This document shows positions 11,613 to 21,229 of a stretch of DNA of 64,000 nt, one piece after another (position 1 is the stretch's first letter; every line of letters begins with the position of its first letter). Made by a program: the position numbers and the translations under genes. Source of the stretch: Sepioteuthis lessoniana (taxonomy: Eukaryota; Mollusca; Cephalopoda; Myopsida; Loliginidae); NCBI GenBank assembly GCA_963585895.1, contig OY757907.1, positions 109,537,486 through 109,601,485 on the forward strand. Reading direction: 5' to 3'. The notes beneath the pieces were generated by a model. That model worked only from the letters and a program-made list of their open reading frames with translations. It did no database searches and was not told the DNA's origin.

Positions 11613-11881
11613 TTGGCAAATAGAAATATCAAATAGAATTATTAGTATTAGATAGCAATACTTGAAATCATTTAACTGTGTGCAATCAAATGATTATTAT
11701 TGAATTTAATTTTTAGTATTAGATTGTAATACTTGAAATCAATTAACTTGATGCAAACAAATAAGCATTCATGTATTTAAAAATAAAACAAACTATTCAC
11801 TTACAAATCATTATAATTATAACAGATTTTGACATTAAATATCCAACAAGATTTGATATGCCATAAAAACCAAATGACAAC

Positions 11882-12015
11882 TAAACCAAAGATTTATATT
11901 CATCAACTCTGTACAGATAATGGATGCCATCTAGAAGACCTGTAAAGAGCAATATAAGATAGGGACAGATGGCAAGAGAGTTTCAAGTGAATCCATGTTA
12001 TCAGCAAAACTTAAT
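11882..12015 (+). pseudogene. Old RTE LINE fragment, right part
   Basis: This continues the RTE broken at 10739. TTCATCAACTCTGTACAGAT corresponds to the stretch coding TYIQQLCEDTGC, and GATAGGGACAGATGGCAAGA to DREEWRER. The expected ATG-repeat end is not preserved. Confidence 0.7.
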
Positions 12016-12199
12016 AAAAAGAATATTATTATATTTATGCATCTGTCATTTCTAAATATGGACTTATTTTTAAGAAACTGCTGAATTTTATATTCTTTAA
12101 AACAATAACTCTTTTCAACTGCTTATTTTATGTTATAGTTTCTCAAATAACCATAGAATTTTCATGGGTACATATACTACACTCTGATCCTAAGCAGAA

Positions 12200-12475
12200 T
12201 GTAAGTATTTATCTACCCCTTCCATCAAGGGCTAGATGTGATACAATTTCAATTTTTAAGCCAAGTAAAGCTTACTTGAATTCTGAGATTTCTTTCTCAT
12301 AGACTGGTTGCCATACAAAGATTAAAGAACTCAATCTATCCTACTATTTACCCATATCTTGTGGTGAGAAGAGGCAAATTCATGCCTTTCCCAAGAGGGT
12401 TAACACAAAGTGTAATGCAAGCAGCCTCATCTCAGATTTGAACTTGAGTCATAAATTCGATTTTGATCCATAGCT
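12200..12475 (-). mobile_element. Family B SINE
   Basis: On the minus strand: an eroded A box in the first 30 bases, box B-like AGTTCAAATCTGAG, CCTCTTGGGAAAGGCATGAA in the central domain, AAATAGTAGGATAGATTG, and the 3' GATGGAAGGGGTAGATAAAT. Confidence 0.75.
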
Positions 12476-12760
12476 AAGGTGTCTATAGATACAATAAAAA
12501 AATCCAATTTTATTATAATTGCTGTCATTAATTTCCTTTATTTTAATTAGTGGGAGTTATGGAAATAATTCAATGATTAATTTTTGCAACTGAGGATAGA
12601 ACATTAGATTATTTCAAGTTTTTTTTAATGATATCAATTTTTTCAATAATTTTAAACAGAGGTTTATTCATCTATAAATTTATAATAAGGATTTAAAAAA
12701 AGGAAAAATAAACATTTCCCTTAATTTTGATCTTTTTTTTTTCTAAGGTCTTCAAAAAAA

Positions 12761-12882
12761 AATTTCTTTTATAAAGAATTTTTCTGCCTTTCATTTTTTC
12801 TCTATTTAATTCTGTTTCATCTTGCACTTGAAAAAGCCATGCTAGAAAAATGGAAACGAGCTTTGAGAAAGTCCAGAAAGGA
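12761..12882 (-). repeat. Dispersed repeat 'E', copy 2 (inverted)
   Basis: Inverted partner of 10921-11042. It abuts a B-family 3' part that begins at about 12921 on the opposite strand. Confidence 0.75.
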
Positions 12883-12920
12883 ACCAGTCTGGATATCCTG
12901 ATTGCACATTGGTCACATGA

Positions 12921-13062
12921 GCAGACTAGGCTCTTTAACTTTGGCATGGCAACCGATCTAGGAGAAGGAAAAGTCAGAATTCATACTCATTAAACTCCAT
13001 TTAAAAAAAAGGTGACCTTGTATTAAATCCTTCTCATGTGGAGGGCTTTATTAAATGCATAC
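12921..13062 (+). mobile_element. Family B SINE, 5'-truncated
   Basis: It starts inside the central domain at AGCAGACTAGGCTCTTTAAC and continues through GGAGAAGGAAAAGTCAGAAT and GGTGACCTTGTATTAAATCC. The head is absent. Confidence 0.75.
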
Positions 13063-13331
13063 AATGTATGTAATTCCCTAACCTCTCAACATAAAATAAC
13101 CCTAGACAGGTTGATAAGATGTTAAAATTGATCAATCATAATTTCTGTAGTTCTAAAATGAATGAAATTGTCAGTGGTTGATTTTGGCAACTCTCTTCCA
13201 GCCTTTTTAAAATGTTTAGCATCCAACCTGATTTATTATCATTAAATAGGGAGAAACCAAATTTTTCTATTCCAATAAAAATAGTGTTAAAAGAGAAAAA
13301 AGTAAGTTTTGAAATTTGTATTATTCAAGGT

Positions 13332-13573
13332 TTGATTGGTTGGTTTCTTTGTTTAATGGCATATCAACCTTTGTACATTATTTAATGCCAAAGCCATTCT
13401 CCTAGAAAAACAGTAGTGGTACTATTTAACCAATAGCTGGGAGGATAAGGGGGTTTATACCTTTCCCAAGGGTATTTGCCTGAAAGTGAATGTAATAGCC
13501 CGACTGGAGTACAAACTCGCTTACTACAATTCTGCAGTCCATCGCTTTAACCATTACATCACGAGGACACCCC
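13332..13573 (-). mobile_element. Family D tRNA-derived SINE, full length
   Basis: Minus strand, 5' to 3': head TCGTGATGTAATGGTTAAAG with box B-like GTTTGTACTCC, a central CCCTTGGGAAAGGTATAAAC and CAGCTATTGGTTAAATAGTA that resembles family B, then the A/LINE-type tail GGCTTTGGCATTAAATAATG followed by GGTTGATATGCCATTAAAC. Reference copy for D. Confidence 0.88.
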
Positions 13574-14025
13574 CTGTATTATTCAATATTTTCTATATAA
13601 AAAAGGTATGTTTTAGAGTTATTATGATCTTAAGATATCTGAATCTTAGATAAAGTAAGTTCATTATTTTTTTACTAGTTTTCTGAAGCATCTAATTGCT
13701 TTTTATCACATGACGACTTAAGTAAACCACGTAAATTACAAATAAAGAAATAGTCTCCTTTGAGACTTAAACTATTACAATTTAAATATATGTAACTGTA
13801 ATGTGGCAAAAACAGAATTTCCTTGCAACATTTTTATTAGAGCAAAATTCTTAAAATGCCATAAGAGAATAAGACAATTTTCAGTTGTATTTGTAATTGC
13901 ATGATAATTTCATCATATTTTTATTAATCATCCAAGATCTTGAGATAATAGAGACAACCGTAAAATGCTAATTAGAACTCTTCACTTCTTCCTAAATCAA
14001 AGCTTTGGTATCATCAGAGACAAGG

Positions 14026-14126
14026 GATTCTCCAAGAAGAACAGTAGTGGTACTATTTAACCAATAGCTGGGAGGATAAGGAGGTTCATACCTTTCCCAT
14101 GGGTATTTGCCCAAAAGTGAACGTTA
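14026..14126 (-). mobile_element. Family D SINE, internal fragment
   Basis: Only the middle remains (minus strand TTGGGCAAATACCCATGGGA and CAGCTATTGGTTAAATAGTA). Both the tRNA-like head and the tail are missing. Confidence 0.75.
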
Positions 14127-14274
14127 TTCAATCCAGTTACATAATCCATAATGTGTCTTCATATACTACATTTTGAATAAATTTACTTAAATTTACTTGT
14201 TTTTTTTTTTTCATCCTTATCACTTTACTTCTATCTCCATTTCATATAATCAAACTTCTTTCAATTGAAGCATT

Positions 14275-15028
14275 TTGGTTTGGTTTGTTTGGTTTTATGG
14301 CATATCAACCTTTGTAGGTTATTTAATGCCAAATCCATTTTTATGTAAATAATCTGTTCTATTGAAAACAGTTCAGTTTAGCATAAGTAAGTAAAGTTAG
14401 CGACCATAGTTGAGGGTGACCCGAAGGCTCCCTTTTCGATAGCTACTACACCAAGGTGTAGGGGAGGGCGCTACTCCATTCCCAGGATTGCTCCACTTTA
14501 CCCTTGAACCGTACCTTATAATGCTGAGTGTTAAGCAAGGTGGTATCAAGTACCATTTTTAAAGTCTTTGGTATGACTTGTCAGAAAAATTTCCATTTCT
14601 AACTATTCAAGCAGTTATATGTAATAATTCAGTTAAGTGTAAATACAGTTTTAATGTCGAAAAACAGTTCTATTTCAAATAATTCAGTTAAGCATAAGCA
14701 CGCTGTTTAAGTGTAAATACGGTTTAATTGTCAAAAACATTTCTATTTCAAGCTATTCAGTTTACTCAATTCATTTTAGCATAAGTATGCAGTTAGTTCT
14801 ATTTAACCCATAGATAGGGCCCTATCAGATGCTACCACTCCGAGCCAGAGTGGACCTGGGAGCGATGGCAATGAAGGAGTATTCCGCATTCCCCAAAGCT
14901 CCAGCACTGCTGGAACCTCACTATCAGTTTGTTTAGTGTCATATCCAGGACACTTGTTAGGGGGGTCTTACCCCTCTGCAGAGGTGCAGTCAGTGTATTC
15001 TACAGCCCCAGCTGACTGGGCAATTGAA
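14275..15028 (-). mobile_element. Family A1 element, full length, carrying a family C SINE
   Basis: Read on the minus strand: head from CAGTCAGCTGGGGCTGTAGA near 15020, minisatellite of about four units, and a perfect tail at 14290-14335 (outer TGGCAT/ATGCCA, inner AACCT/AGGTT, loop ACAA). A C SINE interrupts the minisatellite at 14391-14579. The copy at 58033-58557 has the same unit order and about 95 percent identity by eye but no C insertion, so it serves as an approximate empty site. Confidence 0.88.
14391..14579 (-). mobile_element. Family C SINE, head-truncated, nested in A
   Basis: The C body runs on the minus strand from AGTCATACCAAAGACTTTAA to TATGGTCGCTAACTTTAC, including AGGGTAAAGTGGAGCAATCC. 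The tRNA-like head is absent, so this is a 5'-truncated insertion. About 10 bp of the host element seem lost at the join. Confidence 0.82.
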
Positions 15029-15269
15029 GCATTTTATTTTTTATCCTACTTTAAAACTGGATTGACCAAATGAAAACAAATTCTTAGATATCTTTGGTAA
15101 ACCATTGGCTGCTTTGGAATACACAATATATTTATTAAGCTTCATTTAAGTCACTTGCTAAGTGTTACCAGTACCATGTAACTTAATACTATCTGTTGCA
15201 TTGCTGGGTGGCCAACAAGTAAATCCACTTTGCTTTCGGATACACACATTTTCAGAAGTCAAACATGGA

Positions 15270-15417
15270 AGCCAGTGCAAATGACTGACTAAATTGAACT
15301 CTAGATTATATGACTCAGTGAAGAAAATAAAATTCTATATAAATAGCTTTCTCTTGAATAAATTAATAGACCATTTCACATACTTTGGTTGCATTATCTC
15401 ATCTACTGAAAGTTATG
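15270..15417 (+). pseudogene. Old RTE-type LINE fragment, left part
   Basis: The translation LIDHFTYFGCIISSTES corresponds to the RTE block DKFTYLGSSVESTE just downstream of the reverse transcriptase core. It is joined at 15418 to a different LINE. A further RTE block resumes at about 16118. Confidence 0.65.
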
Positions 15418-16007
15418 CACTACAGAACAGAAATACATCATCCCCCTTGATCACAAAGCTCCTAAACAAACTAAACACCCTCTCTAAAAATAATAACATC
15501 ATATTCACCTGGATACCAAGTCACATTGGCATCCAAGGAAATGAAAAAGCAGACAAAGCTGCAAAAAAAGCTCTTCAAATTGATATGTGCAAATCAAAAA
15601 TCCCATATACAGATCTAAAACCAACCATAAAGAAATTTATATCAGACAAATGGCAGAAATCATGGGACAATCAGACCCAAAACAAACTCCATGAAATACA
15701 AGAAGCTATCGGAGAGTGGCCAACAGGCTACAGAAGCATCAGAAGAGAAGAAGTAATACTTGCCAGATTGTGTATTGGGCACACCCACATTACTCATTCA
15801 TACCTGTTAAAAGGGAAGGATGCCCCAGTGTGCCCATCATGCAAAGTACAACTCACAACCAAACATATCCTTCTAAATTGTAACAACCTTAAACATATCC
15901 GTACCAAGTACTATCAAGCAAGAAACCTGAGGGACATCTTTAAGAATACAAACCCTGAAAACATTTTTAATTTTCTAAAAGAAAGCAACTTTTTCAGCAA
16001 GATATAA
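15418..16007 (+). CDS. RNase H-bearing LINE ORF2, C-terminal fragment
   Basis: An open frame of about 196 residues that ends at a TAA. It begins in the RNase H domain (ALQNRNTSSPLITKLLNKLN), reaches the conserved FTWIPSHIGIQGNEKADKAA, where GNEKAD carries an active-site Asp, and closes with a zinc-knuckle-like CPSCKVQLTTKHILLNC (CX2C...HX4C). This order is typical of I-group and related LINEs, whose RNase H removes RNA from the cDNA hybrid. No stop or frameshift is seen in the fragment, so it is fairly young. The reverse transcriptase and endonuclease are missing by 5' truncation. The open frame continues upstream to 15294, but that part belongs to an older RTE fragment. The exact clade cannot be fixed from this piece. 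Confidence 0.85.
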
Positions 16008-16117
16008 CCAAACATCTCTATAGAACTGCTACTTTAATGACTGAAATTCAAAATAACCTTTTTGGCATTAAATGACCCACAGGGGTTGATATGCCGTTAA
16101 ACAAAACTCAAACTCAA
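16008..16117 (+). mobile_element. LINE 3' UTR and tail shared with families A and D
   Basis: About 50 bp after the stop comes TTTTTGGCATTAAATGACCC, then ACAGGGGTTGATATGCCGTT, and a (CAAACT)n end. This is the A/D tail. The inner stem here is GACCC/GGGTT with loop ACAG, a compensated variant of AACCT/AGGTT. The LINE supplies the reverse transcriptase in its intact form, so sharing of this tail points to it as the partner of A and D. Confidence 0.85.
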
Positions 16118-16335
16118 ACTCACAAACCATCAAAGTAATATGAACAAGCTAATGCTCTGCACTGCTGGAGAAATAAAGACAAACTCATAAGCAACATTTT
16201 CTTATGTACTCCTTAATATTGGCCAACCACCAAAAACTTGGGTTTATCAGCTTTGTACAGACATTATATGGCATGATAGGGATCACTGGAAAGAGAAAGC
16301 CAAAGGAATCACTGCTGTTTCAGAATGCCTTGATG
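16118..16335 (+). pseudogene. Old RTE-type LINE fragment, right part
   Basis: Stop-ridden sequence that still aligns by eye with the RTE C terminus: CTCTGCACTGCTGGAGAAAT for HAGHCWRS, GACAAACTCATAAGCAACAT for DELIRDV, and GGGATCACTGGAAAGAGAAA for REEWRER. Part of the region between the 15270 segment and this one is missing. Confidence 0.65.
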
Positions 16336-17036
16336 ATCATCAGGATGGTCAACTGAAAAGTTACATGTTGCTAAGTTTGATGCAACAATATGAAATTAAG
16401 TGGTAGCATTGTAATGAATGACAACTTGAAACGCAATAATATGAAAATTTTATATGAATCTCTTGATCAAAATTAATGGCCTCATCAGAATTATTAAAAT
16501 TAATGCTATGATTAAAATTATCAAATTAATGATATCACCAAAATTATCAAAATTAATGGTATGATTAAAATTATCAAATTAATGGTATCCTCCTGGTATG
16601 TGTGAAAGAACTGTGTAATATACAGGAGATATATATTTTTTTATCAACTGATACATTTTTCTTGTAATTTTTGTCTTTAAAAGTATTTTAACCCTTAAAA
16701 TCCAAAGCCTCCCATTCACACGCTCAGGGATTCTTAGCTGGATAATGTAAAATGTTATGTAACAGCTCAGAACATTTTCTTGGCAACAACAAGGTAGAAC
16801 TGGGGATTTTCTGATTAGAATTTAGACTACCCTGGTGTATGTCCTTCTAAGTAGTTGCACAAATACAGACTGCTTTGATTTAAAAAGTTAAATAAGACTT
16901 GTTTAAAAGAAATTTGCATATTTTTTAAAGACTGAATATTTTTGAATAAATCATCTCATTTTTTTTATAGACATTATACTAAAGAATTACTTTATTTTAT
17001 TCCTAATTACCCAAAGGTAAGTAATTCTATACTTCT

Positions 17037-17312
17037 TATCATCATCATCATCATCAACTCGTGCCGCCAGCACGGATATCCCTGACCCTCTCTCGCCACT
17101 TCTCCCTATCATTCATCGCTTTTGGCAGATCTTCAGGGTTACATCCCGTATACTCACATAACTGCTGTATGTATATTCGAGCTGGTCGTCCTGCTTTTGC
17201 TTGGCCATATGTGGGGGTCCATAGGAGTACATCAGTGATGAGTTCGTTCTTGCTTCTCCAGCAGTGTCCTACGTGCCTGGTTCATCTAACTTGTATAGTT
17301 TTCGTGATGGGA
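17037..17312 (-). pseudogene. RTE LINE 3' end
   Basis: On the plus strand an (ATC)n run is followed by the reverse complement of the RTE C terminus: CGTGCCGCCAGCACGGATAT, CTCTCGCCACTTCTCCCTAT and TCTCCAGCAGTGTCCTACGT. Similarity fades at about 17312. Strong 5' truncation. Confidence 0.85.
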
Positions 17313-17596
17313 GGCAATGTCCTGGCATCAACACCCCACAATACTTCTTATACTGAACATAAAAGTCTTTCTTGGGCTGTAATGTAATCAAAAATAATTC
17401 CTGTTTCTCAAGTTTGTATCACCATCACCATGATGTACCAACAGCATTCATTTCTTTTTATCTTGTTATCTGTCCCTATCAGCCATCACTCTTGCTGAAT
17501 CCTCTAGATGGCATCTAATGTCCACGAGGATGTATGTAAGTATTTTACCCAATACATCTGCCACAGAAAGCATGCGACAAAAGTTCAACTTATCAG

Positions 17597-17680
17597 CAGT
17601 TTAACAGGTTTGAATTTAGAGTTTTTCTTCTCCTATACTGATTGCCCAACTAAGGCTAAAGAACCCACTCTCCTTTACCA
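17597..17680 (-). mobile_element. Family B SINE fragment
   Basis: The minus strand shows AGCCTTAGTTGGGCAATCAG, GGAGAAGAAAAACTCTAAAT and TTCAAACCTGTTAAACTGCT, the 3' third of B. It directly abuts the tail of a minus-strand A copy. Confidence 0.6.
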
Positions 17681-17689
17681 TTCTGTTTG

Positions 17690-18215
17690 GTTCTATGGCA
17701 TATCAACCATTGTTGGTTATTTAAATCCAAATCCTGTTTTTAAACATATAATAAATATAATTTGTGTTTACATTTTGTAGATACAATTAAATGATCAAAG
17801 AGTTATCTAACAATTCAATTTAGCATGTCAACAAAGTTAAATGGTTCCAAGTATTGTTACGTATAGCTAATAATTCAATTAAACATAAGTTATTTATTTG
17901 CTCACTGTTAAATGATCAAACAGTTCTATTTCTAACAATTCAATTTTGCATAAGTCATTTGTTACACTCAGTTTAAATGTCAGACAGTTTTATTTGACCC
18001 ATAGATAGGACCCTATCAGGTGCTGCCATTCCTGGTCAGAGTAGGTCTGGGAGCAATGGCAATGAAGGAGTATTCCATATTTCCCAAAGTTCCTGCATTA
18101 CTGGAAACTCACAATCAGATTGTTTAATGTCATATCTAAGTCACTCATTGGAGAGTTGGAGGGTCTTACTCCTCAGCGGGTATGCAGTCAGTGTATTCTA
18201 CAGCTCTAGCCGGCT
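17690..18215 (-). mobile_element. Family A1 element, full length
   Basis: Minus strand: head from CAGCCGGCTAGAGCTGTAGA at about 18210, minisatellite with AACAATTCAATT-type units on the plus strand, and a tail at 17695-17735 with inner stem AACCA/TGGTT and loop ACAA. This is a compensated base-pair variant of AACCT/AGGTT. Confidence 0.85.
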
Positions 18216-18219
18216 GAGC

Positions 18220-18370
18220 TTTCCTTTACTATTTGCCCATAGCAGATGGAGTCATGCCTTTCCCAAGGTTATTAGCCAAATAATATGGGGGCTCCATATT
18301 TTTGGTCTTGTGTCAAACTAGGCTCAACTTAGTAAATATGAATTTGAACTTATCAATAAGTTATACTAGA
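18220..18370 (-). mobile_element. Family B SINE fragment
   Basis: Minus-strand AACCTTGGGAAAGGCATGAC and CTATGGGCAAATAGTAAAGG match the central domain. The flanks are diverged. Confidence 0.55.
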
Positions 18371-18589
18371 TCATTTAAATTAATCAATGATGAGCCTGTT
18401 TAGTATTTTGATGACTGACCGTTTAGGAATAGCTGGTATCCATGAGCAACCTAAAGGCCTATGGGTCTGATTTAGTCCCACTCGCAATATTGATTGTGAA
18501 TAAATGGATAGATCGTTCTTGTGTAAAAGAATCATTAAAAATGATTTGTTGCACAAACACTCTTCTTTTTATATCTTGTTACTTGCCCA

Positions 18590-18775
18590 GTCAGCTGGGG
18601 CTGTAGAATATGCCGACAGCATCTTTGCTGAGGGGTAAGACCCCCTACCCAAATGAGTGACCTGGATATAATATTAAACCATCTAATAATGAGGGTCCAG
18701 CCTTGGAGATTTGGGGAATGTGGAGTATCTTTTTATTGCCATTGCTCCCAGGTCCACTCTCATGCACATTATTGT
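18590..18775 (+). mobile_element. Family A element, head only
   Basis: CAGTCAGCTGGGGCTGTAGA to GCCATTGCTCCCAGGTCCAC. It breaks off before the minisatellite, so tail and repeats are lost. Confidence 0.8.
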
Positions 18776-18942
18776 AGTGAACTCGCTTTTCATTGCTGCA
18801 GATAATCTTTCAGCATAAAAATTATCATGAGTAAAACAGAAGCTTGAGATTACCTTAGTCATTTACTAATCTTTGCTTAGTCTGGTACAAGGCTAGAAGT
18901 ATAGGGCACCCAGTGACAATTAAATTCACATATATTAGCTTC

Positions 18943-19212
18943 TAGTGTTGCTTGTTGTGTAATGGTTATTGACGTAGGAAATGGGCATGGCAACACAAGT
19001 TCAAATTGCGTGTTACATTGCACTAATACCCTTGGGAAAGATATGCATCCAAATATTCTCCCTCCATTGATGTGTAAATAGTAGGGCAGACTGAATTCTT
19101 AAGCTTTAATATGGTAAGCATTCTAGGAGAAGGAAAATTCTGAATTAAAACCTGTTGAACTCGATCGAAAAATTGACTTGGTGTCACATTCTGCTTGTGC
19201 AGAGGGTTGATT
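18943..19212 (+). mobile_element. Family B SINE
   Basis: Head GCTTGTTGTGTAATGGTTAT and ACACAAGTTCAAATTGCG, central CCCTTGGGAAAGATATGCAT and GATGTGTAAATAGTAGGGCA, 3' GGAGAAGGAAAATTCTGAAT and ATTGACTTGGTGTCACATTC. A short gap replaces the usual box-B flank. Confidence 0.82.
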
Positions 19213-20150
19213 GTTGGGTTTATGGCAAATCAACCCTTGATGTCTATTCAATGCCAGATCCTCTTAATACATATTGTAATATACTGTACCAATAAACATT
19301 AATGGGTATGTCCCAATCCTCATAAATAACTTGGACATGATTATAAGAGGGGTTTACCTTCTTCACGCTGCTGGTGAGTATTGCATTTTGTTAATGTTAT
19401 AAAGATTTCCATTTCCTTTCCAACCTCTATTTTGCTTATTTCTTATATGTTAGGTTACAACACACGTATATATATCAAATATATAGATTTGGAAACAAAT
19501 ATTTTGTTGGTAATATTTTTAAACACGCCTAAGCTCATTTGTTTGCACATATTTAAATGGTTTCAAATATTGCTTTCAAACACTAATAGTTTTATTTCTA
19601 CACAGTTTAATGGTTGCAAGTATTGCTATGTAACACCAACAATTCAATTTAACATCAGTCATTTGTTTTACTTATTCAAGTGTTAAATAGCTTTATCTAA
19701 CCCATAGACAGGTTTCTAACAAATACTATTAGACAGGATCAGAGTGAACCTGGGAGTAATGGCAATAAAGAGATACTCCTCATTTCCCAAAGCTCCAGGA
19801 CTAAAGCCTCACTAGCAGATGCTGTTATGTGTCATAGCTTAAAACCTACTACTACTCCTGATCAGAGTGAACCTGGGAGTAATGGCAATAAAGAGATACT
19901 CCACATTTCCCAAAGCTCCAGGACTAAAGCCTCACTAGCAGATGCTGTTATATGTCATAGCTTAAAACCTCCTACTACTCCAGATCAGAGTGAACCTGGG
20001 AGTAAAAGCAATGAGCAGTACTCCTACTCCCCAGAACTCCAGTATTGGAGAGTCATGACTAGATCCAGTTTAGTTTCATAAGAAGGACACTACTTTTTGG
20101 AAGAGGTTGTACCCCTTTGCAGGGGATAGTGTATTTTAAGTCTTGCTGTC
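19213..20150 (-). mobile_element. Family A element with tandemly repeated head segment
   Basis: On the minus strand the tail (eroded, 19213-19265) is preceded by minisatellite at 19500-19700 and a head in which a 123-bp piece is repeated (starts at 19737, 19860 and 19983 on the plus strand, each GATCAGAGTGAACCTGGGAG). The repeats are nearly identical, so the duplication is later than the insertion. Confidence 0.75.
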
Positions 20151-20872
20151 AGAGCAACCGTCTAGAAAAGGGAGAACATGCTGTGTGTACCTTTATCATG
20201 TACACCGCTATTTTTGGTTATTGTTTTTTTTCTCTCAATACAAGATTGGCGAATGTATAATATAGATGATTCAAAACTGGTTTTCAACCATGTATTCAGT
20301 CCCTAGTTTTTAAAAAATAAGGGTATGTACACTTTTTCATATATATGATTTATACATATTGCATGTATATAATTAATTCTGCATTTATTGAATTCATATA
20401 TATATATAGAGAGAGAAAATTGAAGAAAGAGTGAGAATAAAAACAAGTGAATATAAGTACTTAGGATCAGGTTCTCCATATGGGCGGTATCCCCTTCGCC
20501 TTAGTTTAAAACTTATTTCTTCCAGAACTTCTCAAGAATATCTGGTATCAAAGACTTCTCATAGTGTGCAGAAATCAAATATAGCGACAAAAAATAATCT
20601 AAGACAACATTTATCAAACTTAAAACTTGACAACTGTTGACTTTTAAAATGATATCAAACTCAAGAGGCCCATTAAGCTTAAATGATCTGTAGAATGTAG
20701 GCAGTTCTTGAAAAGATTTTTGATAAACATATTAATTCTATTTAACTCTTTTATTTATATAAAATGCTTTCAGAAAGCCAAAATAGGAATTCTACTTCAT
20801 TGAGATTAATACATCTGGAGATTTTTATTTGGTTTAAAAGCTGAAAGGATGAAGATTTATAATTCAGAGTTA

Positions 20873-20892
20873 TATATATATATATATATATA
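20873..20892. repeat. (TA)n microsatellite
   Basis: Alternating TA run. The 20160-20965 stretch around it has no gene or family assignment; a short TATATATAGAGAGAGA run lies at about 20398. Confidence 0.85.
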
Positions 20893-20965
20893 TTCAACTC
20901 TGGGAACATAATTAATGTATTGATTTTAATGGCACACCAACCCATTTAGAGCTATTTTAAGCCAA

Positions 20966-21222
20966 GAGGTCAAGATTGGCCAAGTGGGTAGAGTGTTCGC
21001 CAGTGGTCTGGAAGACGTGGGTTCAATCCCAGGTTGAGTCATACCGAAGACTTTTAAAATGGTACTTGATACATCCTTGCTTAACACTCAGCAATATAAG
21101 GTACGTGTCAAGGGTAAAGTGGAGCAATCTAGGGAAAGGAGTAGTGTCCTCCCCTACTCCTTGGTGTAGTCGCTATTGAAAAGGGAGCCTCCTGGTTGCC
21201 CTCGACTACGGTCGCCAACTTA
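20966..21222 (+). mobile_element. Family C tRNA-derived SINE, full length
   Basis: Head: GGCCAAGTGGGTAGAGTGTT (A box) and GTGGGTTCAATCCCAGGTTG (B box). Body: CCTTGCTTAACACTCAGCAA, AGGGTAAAGTGGAGCAATCT, CCTTGGTGTAGTCGCTATTG and CTCGACTACGGTCGCCAACT. Both boxes are close to the canonical pol III internal promoter. Confidence 0.9.
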
Positions 21223-21229
21223 TATTTTT

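Larger units (their letters stand above)
10740..11881 (+). mobile_element. Family A composite inserted into old RTE
   Basis: The left end is an A head (GGCTGGAACTGTAGAATATG) and the right end an eroded A tail (TTTTGACATTAAATATCC, then TTTGATATGCCATAAAAACC). Near matches AAAGACTTAGATTCCATC (10723-10740) and AAAGATTTATATTCATC (about 11888-11904) look like a ~17-bp target duplication in the RTE. Inside lie a repeat at 10921-11042 also found inverted at 12761-12882, and a B SINE at 11336-11612. Confidence 0.7.

Noticed and set aside
15294-16007. A single 237-residue protein
   Set aside because: The first ~40 codons match an RTE block and the rest an RNase-H LINE; the fused frame is a junction of two elements.
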